Source of the DNA: Lichtheimia corymbifera B2541
Taxonomy: Eukaryota > Mucoromycota > Mucoromycetes > Mucorales > Lichtheimiaceae
DNA: 30,969 nucleotides
Assembly: GCA_000697475.1 (NCBI GenBank)
Contig: JNEU01000687.1
Location: forward strand, 1 to 30,969
Direction: 5' to 3'
A model generated the notes under the pieces. That model was given only the letters and a program-made list of their open reading frames with translations. It was not told the DNA's origin and made no database searches. The position numbers were made by a program, and so were the translations under genes. Below are positions 1-9,942 of this stretch, piece by piece. How positions within the stretch are numbered: position 1 is the stretch's first letter; each line of letters begins with the position of its first letter.

Positions 1-59
<59 letters not shown>
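1..59. other. Poly-G homopolymer at window edge
   Basis: The first 59 bases are all G. Together with the poly-T run at the other end this looks like a contig-edge artefact (library tailing or low-signal base calls) rather than biology. No telomere-like repeat is attached to it. Confidence 0.85.
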
Positions 60-60
60 C

Positions 61-221
61 TAGTTGTAAAGTTTAGAGATACAGGCACCTTTATGTTTTA
101 CATATGCTGTAATCATAATGCTGTATGACAAGTGGTGTTTGTTCATTGTCAAGTAGGTAGACCCTGATAGAGCCGAAGATGCAGGCGGACTTCTTTGTGC
201 AACACAGCTCATTTGCATGAT
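61..221 (-). repeat. Dispersed repeat, inverted copy of the right-end repeat
   Basis: The reverse complement of this segment aligns with 30570-30795. Over the best ~81 bases (about 61-141 against 30715-30795) I count about 8 mismatches, near 90% identity. The match includes the shared octamer-like stretch ATGCAAATGAGCTGTG. The right copy has an extra ~66 bases that duplicate the motif CACAATGAACAAA. The alignment starts directly at the poly-G edge, so the repeat may continue beyond the window. A further, more diverged copy in plus orientation starts at about 205, so the left edge holds two copies head to head. Confidence 0.75.
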
Positions 222-915
222 ACTTCACAATGAATAAACACTACCTTTCCTATGGCACCACGCTTACAGCATACGTAAAAACATAAATATGTCTGTTTCT
301 TCAAATCTCCATAATGATGTATAGTGGCTTTATGAGAACGATGTTGATCAGCATGCCCGAGTGCACCTCCTGACCAAGTTTCGGCGTCGCCGTGGGCAAT
401 ATCGGCGCGCACGGCCGTACGCCCTATTTATGTTTCCATCCATTTGTCGTCTCTCCTACATTCAAGGTTTTCATAATGAACTCTGGGGTCTTTATGGGAA
501 CGAAATTGCTCGGCGTGGTCGAAAGGGTGTTGTGTGAAAGTTTCATGTTCGAGGTGGGCAATCTCGGGGAACAGGAGCGCCGACCCTACTTTTCCTTAAA
601 TTTGGGCTGGCCGGCATTCAAAATGTTCATAATGAACCATGCGGTTTTTAAATGAATGAAGTTGATCAGCATGTGCGAGAGTACCTTCTGACCAAGTTTC
701 AAGTGCGAAATGTGGAATCCCAAGAAACTACATACAAAATGACTTTTTCATAAATCCGGCGCTTTCCCAATTTCCGCCCATCATAGCAAACCCCACATTA
801 TGCTCTCCCTTTCGAAATTTTCAAATGAAGTGTGGGTTCTTTATTAATACAAAGTTGTTCAGCATGTCCTAGAGCATATTGTGTGAAAGTTTGAGGTTCG
901 TGACAGGCAATCCCA
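222..915 (+). repeat. Degenerate tandem repeat array (~4 units)
   Basis: A recurring block of roughly 30 bases reads like CTTTATGAGAACGAAGTTG followed by ATCAGCATG. It is found at about 325-356, 486-519, 641-673 and 832-866, followed each time by a related stretch containing GTGTGAAAGTTTCA or similar. Spacing between units is about 161, 155 and 192 bases. A fifth unit lies at the far right end (about 30802-30885), also plus strand. Units are strongly diverged and no open frame runs through them, so this is treated as an old non-coding repeat, perhaps subtelomeric or transposon-derived. Confidence 0.6.
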
Positions 916-2307
916 ATATCATGCATTGATATCAGTGTATATAGATATGTCTGATTGCCTGACAGATTTAATTTCCACCTCTTCCACTCCCACTTTATTT
1001 TCCTCTTCTTCCCATTCTCAACTGTTGATGCATTCAAGTACAACTACAACGTGCGAACGATTGTGCTGCTTCGCCCCATCATGTCGATTCTGCAACTGCC
1101 TTGATCCGTTTGTCTTTGACTGAATGGCAACTCCATGGCGTGTACACAGCCTACTACAACACACGGGTCTCTTGACACTACACACTCTCTTGCACGCTCC
1201 TTTACGACAATCAATCGTAACAGCATTCATTCCAGCAGTTGCTATTAGCAATGTTTTTGCGCCATTGTATCAAACAGCGTTCACAGCCTTGTCACTCTAC
1301 TACAACACACGCTCTTGCACGCTTCTCTGTTTCAACCGAACGTAGCAGCTGTTGCTATCATCAAACTCTCTACTCCATTGTCTCAAGTTACTTGCAGCAA
1401 CTTGTCTTGCAGCCATTTCCACATGGACAACAGATAGACGCTGTATAGACCCAGTTTTATTTACGCATAGCAACATGATCTAATACATACGGTATCCCTA
1501 TGGGTGATGCCATATCAGCCATCAACCTCACTTCACGTTAATAGCATTCTCCACTTCGTTGAACTGCGAGAGAAAATGACCAAGCAAGTGATTGACCAAC
1601 AGCTGAATGGAAAGGAAACGATCACTGGAGTTCTTTCTATCAACATTTTGGGACATGCAATGGCTATGGATGGATGGGTGGATGGAATCAAAGACAGTGA
1701 TAGGTGATCTTGAAATTCGTATTGGTGACTTGGTACTTCGTCAGCAGGAAGGATCGGCCATGATACGTGGATGCTGCAGAGGATTATTATGGATGAGAGG
1801 GCTTATATCTTGAAGAATGAGAGTCAAGGCACGCACAGCAATCATGAATAAAGATGCTTACGACCGCAGCAACCGAGAATACAATGCCACAAAGATACCC
1901 ACTGACTCAACTGTGATCCACTGGTTGGTTTCTGGAATGAGAGGAAGGATAGGAATTTGAAGGGCGGAAAAGTGAGATTGGGTCATCCACACCATTGTAT
2001 CAAGACGCTTTTGTTCTTTCGTCAGCGCTTCCTTTTTCGTTGCTGATCATGGATGATAGCTGTGGTAATTCTCAGGATTATACATAGGTTTAAATAGACG
2101 CTTGTATATTCAAAGATAATAAACCCATAGCAATTGTGCCTATCTTGTTGTATTATATGTATAGCCTTTATGTTGGATACAAACCCTGGAGATAAACAAT
2201 ACCATTGCCCCTCACATACTTGCACACAAAATACTTGCACATTTTTAGCTTACCATGTCATGGTTAGCTCATGGTTAGCTTGGAAAAGATTCCATACGTC
2301 TCCATCG
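916..2307. other. Gene-free spacer with an internal diverged duplication
   Basis: No reading frame here has the length, codon pattern or splice structure of a gene. One internal duplication is visible: a block containing CTACTACAACACACG, a CTCTTGCACGCT stretch, AGCAG(T/C)TGTTGCTAT and CCATTGT(A/C)TCAA occurs at about 1148-1272 and again at about 1295-1388. A weaker third copy may start near 1037. About 1500-1830 holds a short open stretch with no start context or recognisable motif. Origin unknown; decayed mobile-element sequence is possible. Confidence 0.4.
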
Positions 2308-2458
2308 TTCAACTTTGTTGATCCGAGCTGATCTGACCGAGTTACACTCAAACGAAGAGCATATCAGCCCATACATGCAGCATGCACTGTCTACCTCAAC
2401 TGATGTCTCTTTATTTGGCCGTAACTCAGTCAAATCCGCTCGGATCAACAAAGTTGAA
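2308..2458. repeat. Fold-back (hairpin) element, copy 1
   Basis: The arm at 2308-2337 and the arm at 2429-2458 are reverse complements over 30 bases with only 2 mismatches; both have outer ends reading TTCAACTTTGTTGATCCGAG on their own strand. The pairing continues inward with some mismatches to about 2367 and 2400, giving ~60-bp arms around a ~30-bp loop. The whole 151-bp unit can fold into one long hairpin, like a small non-autonomous inverted-repeat element (MITE/fold-back type). A diverged copy lies at about 30298-30440 in the same orientation, and similarity continues downstream (to about 2540) beyond the hairpin. I did not find a convincing target-site duplication. Confidence 0.7.
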
Positions 2459-2846
2459 TGATGAAAATGCTGGGCTAGAGCAGCAGAATCATCCGTATGC
2501 AATGGATTGTGAAACAACTGCAAATGGGAGGAAGACGCTATTAGCTAGCCATTTATAGAGAACTGGGATCCGCTGCCGTGGACGTTGTTCTCAGGGCAGC
2601 TATTGCAGAGGCTGTCTCTTGTTGTAAATATGGATGGCAATGAAAATGATGCATACTAGAAGATCGGTAATGTGGTTGCAGAACAGTGTAAGTTCATTTT
2701 AAGATAACCAAAGCGACAAATTAGAGGCGCTAGTCATTCATTATGAGCACATATACACAATGTATCACCTTTCCGCTACCAATGCCTATCCCAAATACAA
2801 GCAATATATAATCTAGTAGTAGTACACATTTTATTATCTTAATTTT
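2459..2846. other. Spacer, 3' flank of the SAMHD1-like gene
   Basis: About 2459-2545 still resembles the sequence following hairpin copy 2 (about 30441-30530), sharing an AATGGGAG(G/A)AAG stretch and a final TAT(T/C)AGCT. The rest has no visible feature. A polyadenylation-type AATAAA on the minus strand lies at 2830-2835, 12 bases after the stop codon of the minus-strand gene. Confidence 0.5.
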
Positions 2847-4990
2847 TTATGCATGAGATGATCGTTTGTTGGGACCATTGTTTTCAGAGCGACTAAAACT
2901 ACTTGATCGTGCGCGTTTAACTCGCATAATATCCGCGTAATCGTTAGGTAAGGTCAGTGCAGCACTTGGCTCTGGCAATGCATCAGATGGGACAATTTGC
3001 TTCAACAGCTTCCTGAATGCTTTCTGGATAGCAGGTGTCTTTTGTGGATTACGCGTAAATACACGAATCACAACCTCTTCAAACTGGCTTGGGATCATGA
3101 ACGAGACTTGTTGCTTAGGGATGGTGAAGGATTCTACAAGTGAGTGCTATTAGTCTTTTGCTTGTTACCATTATCATGCGTCCATTGCCTTACCATTATC
3201 ATTGAATTTGGAAAAGAAACGAATGGAATCCACAGGGTTCCTATCCTTCATTGCATAGTTGACCTTTCCCCATGCAACCACTATTTCATCTTCTTGCAGG
3301 TCGTCATTTGTCGATTGGTAGCCCATGATTTCTTGGACGTTCACCTTATCCTACAATGCTATGTATTAGCACGTATCCATTTTCATCCTTATTGCTCGTC
3401 CTTTTACCTTTGTGAGATGGCCTTGAATCTCAGGTGGGATCAAAAACTCGTCGACAAACTTGTAGAGATCTCGGGTACGCAAACGTTTCATGATGTTCCT
3501 TGATGTCTCAAGTTCAGGTTCCTTGGAACGCTCAATCATGCGCAAAATGTCATCCGTCAAATATAAGTAATCCTCAGGCCGATCCACAGCAGAAGAAATT
3601 TTGAGATACGAGTCTAACAAATCAGACGATTAAGATCCCAGTATGCGTTACCATCCACCAACTTCCCCGCGCTTTACCTGCATGCAAAAGAGCATCTGTA
3701 ATCATCAGCTCCACTGCTTTGCCTATTTGATCCGATTAGCCATGTGTATAGACATATGTGACACGAGGGGATACTTACCAACACGGTGGGTATAAATGCG
3801 TTTAAAAAGACTATATCGTGTATGGAACATCTCATAAATGTTGTAGACTTCCTTGTGATGATAGCAGATCTCGTTGTTAACGACGCGGCTGAACATGAGC
3901 AAGCGTTTGGCATCGTATGAGCTTCGCAGACCGATATTGTGGGTGTCGCGCTCAATATAATCAAACTTGTCCACATCCACGCTGTTCCTCTTGTTGGCAA
4001 CAATATCAAACAAAAATCGTCGTTCTTGGAATTGGCTATAGAAAGGCACAAGAATGATAAGCATACAAATGAATCATCAATGAGCATGCCATGACAAGTA
4101 CCTTTGAGAGCGAGGTGCACCAGCAATTAGATCCTTGACCAGGTTGAGGTGATCCCGTTCAATGTCAATGTTATTGTCGTCCACGAGGTATTCGAGCATC
4201 ATTTCGGATGCTTGTTCATGCGACCATTGGAATCCAGGTCTACAAGAAGAAAATGATATTAAGGACCTTGTCATGCACTTTGTATCTATGCATATACGTA
4301 CCTTGCTCGAGGCATTACTTCACTATCGAACACATGGCTGAAAGGTCCGTGGCCTAATGACCATCCATGTCAGCTAATGTTAGTTTTCGCACGCATATAC
4401 AAGGATAGTTACCCAAATCATGGCATAAACTACAATGGTCATGATTAGATTCAACGAACGTACGTATCCTAATGCCAGCAACTAGTAACTTACCCAGCCA
4501 ATTTGACACATTTGACTTCATCATCGGTAATCTCGAGCTCAGGTTGGTCTTTTTGAAAGCGTTCAATCAATGTGCCTGCCAAATGCGATACACCTACGAA
4601 GTAGAAAAAGAAGATTGGTATACGTATCCATGGAATTACCAAGTTACTGAAGCTCTTACCAATAGAATGCTCGAAACGATTGTGGCTGGCACCAGGAAAT
4701 ACAAAATAGGCTGAACCGAGCTATATCCACCAACCCCATTAGATATATATAAAACCTCCCATCCTTTCTTTTCGTCTCGTTCTTATACCTGCTTGAGATC
4801 TCGAAGCCGTTGGAATTGCACAGTATCCATGAGGTCTATCGTGTATTGATCCAGGCGAATGTGGCCCTGTTTGGTTCCATTAGCGCTCTCGACTCGTCTT
4901 GTTGCGGCATTCTCTTACATGGATTGGATCGTTGATGACTTTTCCTTCGTCAAGGTTGCAATGTTGGTCAAAGGTCTGAACGATGGACAT
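2847..4990 (-). CDS. SAMHD1-type HD-domain dNTP triphosphohydrolase
   Basis: Twelve exons, all joining in frame to 489 residues: 4990-4919, 4866-4789, 4720-4660, 4593-4494, 4429-4413, 4353-4302, 4239-4102, 4035-3779, 3722-3678, 3613-3408, 3350-3194, 3133-2847. The protein matches the catalytic core of SAMHD1/HD-family dNTPases, which split dNTPs into deoxynucleoside and triphosphate. Visible family signatures are INDPIH at the start (~19-24), FPGASHNRFEHS (58-69), LCHDLGHGPFSH (105-116), WSHEQ (132-136), and NSVDVDKFDY (190-199). The metal-binding residues of human SAMHD1 (H167, H206, D207, D311) correspond to H68, H107, D108 and D195; the His residues of the HGPFSH and SHEQ motifs are also kept. 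There is no N-terminal SAM domain. The C-terminus is basic and serine-rich (KRARSSSFSRS), possibly a nuclear localisation signal. The start at 4990 is the first Met giving the family N-terminus; more upstream Mets in frame read through unlikely sequence. Confidence 0.93.
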
Positions 4991-5242
4991 TGGATAGGGA
5001 AAAACGCCGGGTAAGAAAAATAGGGTGGAAAGGGGAAGACAACAAGTAGGGATAGTAACGAAGACCAAAAGAATCCAGCTAGCAGCCAAGTGCGTGTTTT
5101 GTCTCCGCTCAATGCTTTTTCGCAAGCTCTCTCTCTTGTTCTCTTGTCTTGTACGACATTTACGGCCCTGCCTTGTGTAGCATTGACATTCAAGAGAGCC
5201 ATTCACAATCATGCAAACCAACAATGGACAACGGGGAAGGCG

Positions 5243-5325
5243 TCACGTGATTTTGAATTCCACGCCCTGCAAGCACCCTTGGCAACCAAAAATATTCGGG
5301 ATACATAAAGCGACATTGTCACGTG
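5243..5325. promoter_or_regulatory. Two CACGTG E-box-type sites upstream of the dNTPase gene
   Basis: A palindromic TCACGTGA lies at 5243-5250 and a second TCACGTG at 5319-5325, about 250 and 330 bases upstream of the minus-strand start codon at 4990. CACGTG is the core recognised by bHLH factors (Cbf1/Pho4/USF type). The pairing within 80 bases in a presumed promoter is suggestive only. Confidence 0.3.
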
Positions 5326-5647
5326 GTAGTACTATATAGTTACCCATAATGAAACAAATACTGGTAATTGTAAATGAGATTCTTTCCTGCCCTATTCGAT
5401 CAAAACAATGGACAATGAAATATAACAATGATGCCATGATACAATGTCTGGAGTAAACAAGATCTACAGGACAAGCGGGGGGCGGGGAACGTAATATAGC
5501 ACTTGCATTGTCACAGGCAATTAGATCCAGGAATGAGATACATCAAGCGTGAAGAGGTTCATTCTAAAGGGGTAAGGGAATATGGCTCAAAAGTCGTTGT
5601 ACGCGGAATAGGCAGTGGGTGTAGGGATGGCAAATATATTACACAGT
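5326..5647. other. Spacer without visible feature
   Basis: A plus-strand open frame runs from 5503 into the repeat at 5648, but its translation is low in coding character and it continues into sequence that is repeated in inverted orientation elsewhere. I see no gene here. Confidence 0.4.
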
Positions 5648-6080
5648 GGCTACGTATGCATGGACAACATTGCACTAGCTCATCAGGCTTGATCATGGTA
5701 TATGCACCCCCTCACTTTATCAGCTCATGCATCTATCTATCATGCATCATCCCCAACAGACAGAAAGAAATACCCACGCCCACAATGCACAATAAAAGGA
5801 TGTTGTCGCCATCCATCTTACTCCCATCCATCTCTTTCCTTTGCATGCCTTTTATTCTTATTCCATTCCCATTGTCGTCGTCGTATCGTGACATTGGATT
5901 CTTGTAATGAGATAAAGCGTGATCATGCTGCTTGATGAGTCACTACTCATACACGCCACATTGTCATCTTTGATACAGCTATCTCTTCGTGAAGCATCAG
6001 TAAAAGTTGGTTCGGGTTACCGTGGTGTACGTCGGGTGCTGAAATTGACATGGTGGTGCAAATAGCAAAATCCGTTGTAC
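5648..6080 (+). repeat. ~430-bp repeat cassette, copy 1
   Basis: This segment aligns along its whole length with the reverse complement of 27470-27965. Shared landmarks in order are GTATGCATGGACAACATT, CAGCTCATGCATC, CATCCCCAACA, AAATACCCACGCCCAC, AATAAAAGGA-GTTGTCGCC, GTGACATTGGA, AGCTATCTCT, AAAAGTTGGTT, and CGTCGGGTGCTG-AATTGACATGG ending in CAAATAGCAAA. The middle (about 5840-5880) is more diverged, with an insertion in the other copy. In the right-hand copy the cassette runs directly into an HNH-endonuclease-like gene. Here, nothing resembling that gene follows. Confidence 0.75.
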
Positions 6081-6189
6081 CTATATATACATGGCTTAAT
6101 CTTTGAGACAAGCATATGGCTACTGGCAGGACCACAAGGGCTGCTGGTCATTTTATTTGCCGCAACATAATAATACCGGTGTTCAGCAC

Positions 6190-6660
6190 ACTATAAAACG
6201 AAATGAGCTCTATGGATCGACACCTAAAAAGACTTCAATCTTTCAATGCGAGAGAGGGTATTAGGTATTGATAATATAGAAGCCGGTCTTTCCCAAGGAA
6301 ACACCAGAAGCAATATAGAGTCACTAAATAGATATATAGATAATTCCAAACAACTGACAATGGCAGAAGATTGAATGAGTTCTATTCAAGACGCTCATTT
6401 CTACATAGACGTAATTCAAATAGACTATCTATTAGATCAGCAGTAGATATGAGCTGTAGTAGAGTATTATCCATGCGACATGTGTCAGCCAATGCCCCTG
6501 ATGAAGAGGGGCATCGTAGATGAGTAGAAGCACGTAGAGAACCAATTATAGCTTTTAACAACGTTAGAATGATACCTTGGGAGCATAGAGTAGCTATACA
6601 AAGACAAATAGCTGATAATGAGAGAGATTTACAAAATCAAGCCACCGGATCCTTCGTGGT
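6190..6660 (+). pseudogene. Possible decayed Arg/Gln-rich reading frame
   Basis: One frame beginning near 6203 (MSSMDRHLKRLQSFNAREGI) reads as an Arg/Gln/Glu-rich polypeptide broken by several stop codons. An intact stretch reads like EARREPIIAF and later QRQIADNERDLQNQ. It ends in a splice-donor-like GTAAGT at 6660. The composition recalls the low-complexity Arg/Glu leaders of some transposon proteins (Helitron-type), but there is no diagnostic domain, so identity is open. Local base composition is more AT-rich than in the neighbouring genes. Confidence 0.25.
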
Positions 6661-7408
6661 AAGTATACGTATTGTTTATAGGTAAAAGGCAATCTCAGTC
6701 TGATGGGAACTTTGGCACTCCTTTGTAGGTGGCATAAGTACACGCAGAAAGGTGCTTATTGCGTTGCATCTGACACACTCTTCAAGACTTCGAATCAAAG
6801 TGCAGGCGTAGCATGATGTCACTCCCTTCCAACGTATTATAATCGAGTCATCCTCTGGTGGTCAAGCAGACAACATCCAACATACATATGGCGTGGGTGT
6901 TTGAAGCTACCTGAAGCACTCACAACCATGTTGGTTATGAATGCATACAACGCTATACAACAATCCCCAAGAGCCGTAGCACCCTTTTCCTTACATAACC
7001 TTTGTTCTCTGCCCAAATTATGTATATATCGTTCCAATTGTATGAAGCCACACTTTTTTCTGATTTTGGATCTCACAATCAGCGTCCTTCACTGTTCTAT
7101 AGCATGCATTAAAATGTTTCAGGTTCGAGCTGTCAAAGTAATGGCTTAATTTTGCCTAGGCAAATGTTGGCAAATCGGCGATTATAAAGACTGGATCCCA
7201 CCCTTTCAAATTTCCGATTTCCTTACAGACAGTGCGCAATATGCAGTATATACCCCATTTGTCATCCATATGTAATGAGGCAACTTGAAACGCATGAATA
7301 AAACTCGCGAGCATAAATTGACTTTTTGCACGTGGGGTCAGGCAAGATTTTCATCCATGTTCTTTTTGTCAGCAGTATAGCAGCAGAACCTTTATAATCA
7401 TCAACATC
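6661..7408. other. Spacer and promoter region of lyase gene 1
   Basis: No gene seen. Near the downstream gene, a CACGTG lies at 7330-7335 and a TATA-like stretch (ATTATAAAG) at 7181-7189. A further TTTATAATC at 7390-7398 is probably too close to the start codon to serve as the TATA box. Confidence 0.35.
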
Positions 7409-8398
7409 ATGGTTTCGTATCTATTGACAATAACTACCATAATGGCTGGTTGTGGTGTATTAGCCGCCGCACAACAATCTTGGACAGCCCCCATGAACGG
7501 CCCCAAAGGAGGCAATGCAGCACAGTATTTGGCAGACCATTGGCATGTCCCAAACGCCCACTTTTATGGTCACCAGGACGTATCATTTACAAACGATCCT
7601 ATAAGCGGAGACAACAATACGAGTGTGCTCCAAGTCAAATATAAGGCCGGTGCCTATGGTGCTATGGGTGTCGGTGGTACAAGTGGTTGCGAGTTTAATG
7701 CTTATCCCTTTGGTCATTCAGCATCCTTTGACAGTGCTATGGTGAGTTACCAAGTTGCATTTGCTGAAGGTTTTGACTGGGTTGAAGGCGGTAAATTGCC
7801 TGGTATCTTTGGAGGTATGTGCTGTAGTTGTCGCATGCACATGCACACACACACTTGGATGCTAATAGTAATCATGGTTAAGGTGATGCGGCTGCTCGCT
7901 GTTCTGGTGGTAATTCGGCAGACGGCACGAATTGCTTCTCTATGCGACTCATGTGGCGTGAAAATGGTATGGCCTTTTCTTTGCTTTGTGCCATTGAAAA
8001 AGGATCAATAGTAATCCATGTCATAAACAGGTAACGGCGAGGCTTATGCTTATATTCCTGAAAACGGCCTTTGTGGTTCAGGCAAGAAAAACACTACCTG
8101 TGAAGGCGGATACGGTGTTAGCATCTCGCGTGGTGCATTCAAATTCAAAACCAACACGTGGACAAAGATGTCGGTCTATGTCAAAATGAATGATGCTAAA
8201 TCATCCAATGGCGAACTCAAAGTCTGGCAAGATGGAGCGCTTGTCATCGATTCCTCCAATATCAAATATAGGACATCCAACCAGCTTGGAGCCAACAGCC
8301 TAATGTTTAGCACCTTTTTCGGTGGTGCTGGTCTAGCATATGCATCTGCAATCGATACATCGGCCTATTTCAAAGATATTGAGATGAGCGTTGGCTAA
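7409..8398 (+). CDS. Secreted PL14-like polysaccharide lyase, paralogue 1
   Basis: Three exons (7409-7814, 7883-7966, 8031-8398), phases 1 and 1, give 285 residues. Residues 1-20 form a signal peptide (hydrophobic stretch ending in AAA before QQSW). The mature part is a single beta-jelly-roll lyase domain. GGKLPGIFGG (127-136), FSMRLMWRENGNGEAYAYIP (154-173), a Cys pair around LCGSGKKNTTC, NGELKVWQDG and the closing FSTFFGG are typical of PL14. In the Chlorella-virus enzyme vAL-1 I recall the active-site set K197, S219, R221, Y233, Y235. Here K129, S155, R157, Y169 and Y171 fit, and the S-x-R and Y-x-Y elements keep exactly the same spacing (14 and 16 residues from Ser to the Tyr pair). Substrate is probably a uronate polymer (alginate- or glucuronan-like), acted on outside the cell. 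Fungal glucuronan lyases (PL20) share the GGKLPG motif, so PL20 remains an alternative. Confidence 0.85.
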
Positions 8399-9867
8399 TC
8401 GAGTAGAGTAAATTTATAATTCTATCGCCTACTTTTCACCCCTTGTACATTATTCTTGCTTTTGGATTAACAAAAAAAGTACATATGGATATGCCGAGTG
8501 AAACATGCTTTCATGCCGTTCATCAAACATCATGGTGTGTGATGCATTTGGGCAATTGTGCATCGATCTGTGCACGATTCTGAAACCACCAATTCAGTAT
8601 CAAGTCCGTTATTTGCAATGTCTCACCTTTATATAATTTGGATCAATCATGTAATGAAGATGATGACACTGAAACAACCGCTTCCAATACCGCATCCAGG
8701 AACGATAATTAGAGAAGTTTACCCATTTGAGTATCACTAAAAGAAGCCCACATCCATTATCACGATTTGGAAGCGTTATTGAACTAGCAGTTCTAATGTG
8801 TTAGAAGCGTTGGATTCATGGTTATGTCACGAGCCACACATAGGGGTTTCGACTTAATCATCGACAAGGGGTGTCACAAGTCATATTATGGAAGCTAGTT
8901 CCTGCAACTAGAAAATTCTGCTAGTCGAGACCACCACGCCAGTATTAAGCTAAAGTAAATATTATGATGGTATCCGGATCAGCAGTCAAATGGGCGCTCA
9001 TATATAGATATCCCTTAGTAAATGCGTGCAAGATTCGATGTCCACACGTGTTGATCGTAGTCATCGTACCAAGAAACGGATGACTCACGAATGGACAAAC
9101 ACAGCTGTATACAAACCTTGGAAAGGGTGGAGATCGGAACCCAAAGTAATATGAGTCGCGACGTGCATTCTGCTTCTCTATTCTGCTTCTCTGAAAATGA
9201 CATAAGAGATCGCACACAACGTTGTATTAGATTGGCTTCTTTAGGATAGTATATAGCATGCCCGTAGAAAGCTCTGTATTATGGGTAACCATTGTTGCTA
9301 TTTGCATGTGTATGATATTGAGATGGTGAACAATAACAATGCTTCAAAGTAAAGGAATAAATCCCGCCAATATATTGTCGTGTCGCATCTTTTGGTGTGT
9401 ACGAGTGATATTGATAGCTATTTTACGTCGATGCGTTACCGAGATGGCAGTGCTTTTATTTGCTATTAGCAAAGATGGCTGTTCAGCAACTTGGCCAAAG
9501 CGCATACTTGAGATCTAATGAAGAGGGTGGTCGTACCAATGCGTTGCACAATCTACATGTTGCTTACCATGCAAACCAATACACAAAGTGGTCCTGATGA
9601 TAGGGGGTGGCGAGTCTGTGATGGAAGACTTTGATCCAGACAATGATGTTATTCAAAGAGCGAAATGATGATGGCATCCAAGTAGCGTCTTATGAGCCAG
9701 CCATGCTCGTCATCAAAGGGATAGACGCCCTTTGACGTCGTCATCGTTCTCGACACTATTACTTGTTTGTATTCTAGAAAAATAACGGTGAGAACAAGAA
9801 CGATCTGGATTCTTGGATACCAAGAAGGTTAATTACACAGGCCCAAGTCCGCAGAGGTAAGTGAAAA
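8399..9867. other. Spacer between the two lyase genes
   Basis: The first ~340 bases are the 3' flank of paralogue 1 and resemble the flank after paralogue 2 (shared CTGTGCACGATTCTGAAAC, GAAACAACCGCTT--AAT-CCGCAT, ATGCCGTTCA), so the duplicated block included downstream sequence. About 9010-9215 on the minus strand shows weaker similarity to about 12110-12300. A small hairpin (TCAAAGGG ... CCCTTTGA) lies near 9714-9737. No gene seen. Confidence 0.45.
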
Positions 9868-9876
9868 TATATATAA
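9868..9876 (+). promoter_or_regulatory. TATA box of lyase gene 2
   Basis: TATATATAA lies 67 bases upstream of the chosen ATG at 9943, a normal TATA-to-start distance with a short leader. Confidence 0.5.
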
Positions 9877-9942
9877 GGAAACGCGCTTTAGCTTTTGTTC
9901 CCCTTGAATTCGTTTTTTCCACTTTTCATCATCATCATCACA

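Noticed and set aside
3674..4126. A 150-codon minus-strand frame inside the dNTPase gene
   Set aside because: It reads through exons 8 and 9 of the SAMHD1-like gene in the wrong frame.
5503..5907. A 134-codon plus-strand open frame
   Set aside because: Most of it overlaps the non-coding repeat cassette, the other cassette copy does not preserve the frame, and the translation has no recognisable motif.
7815..8011. Extension of the first lyase exon into a Cys/His-rich tail
   Set aside because: Reading through the donor at 7815 loses the conserved S-x-R and Y-x-Y active-site elements, which the spliced model and the paralogue both retain.
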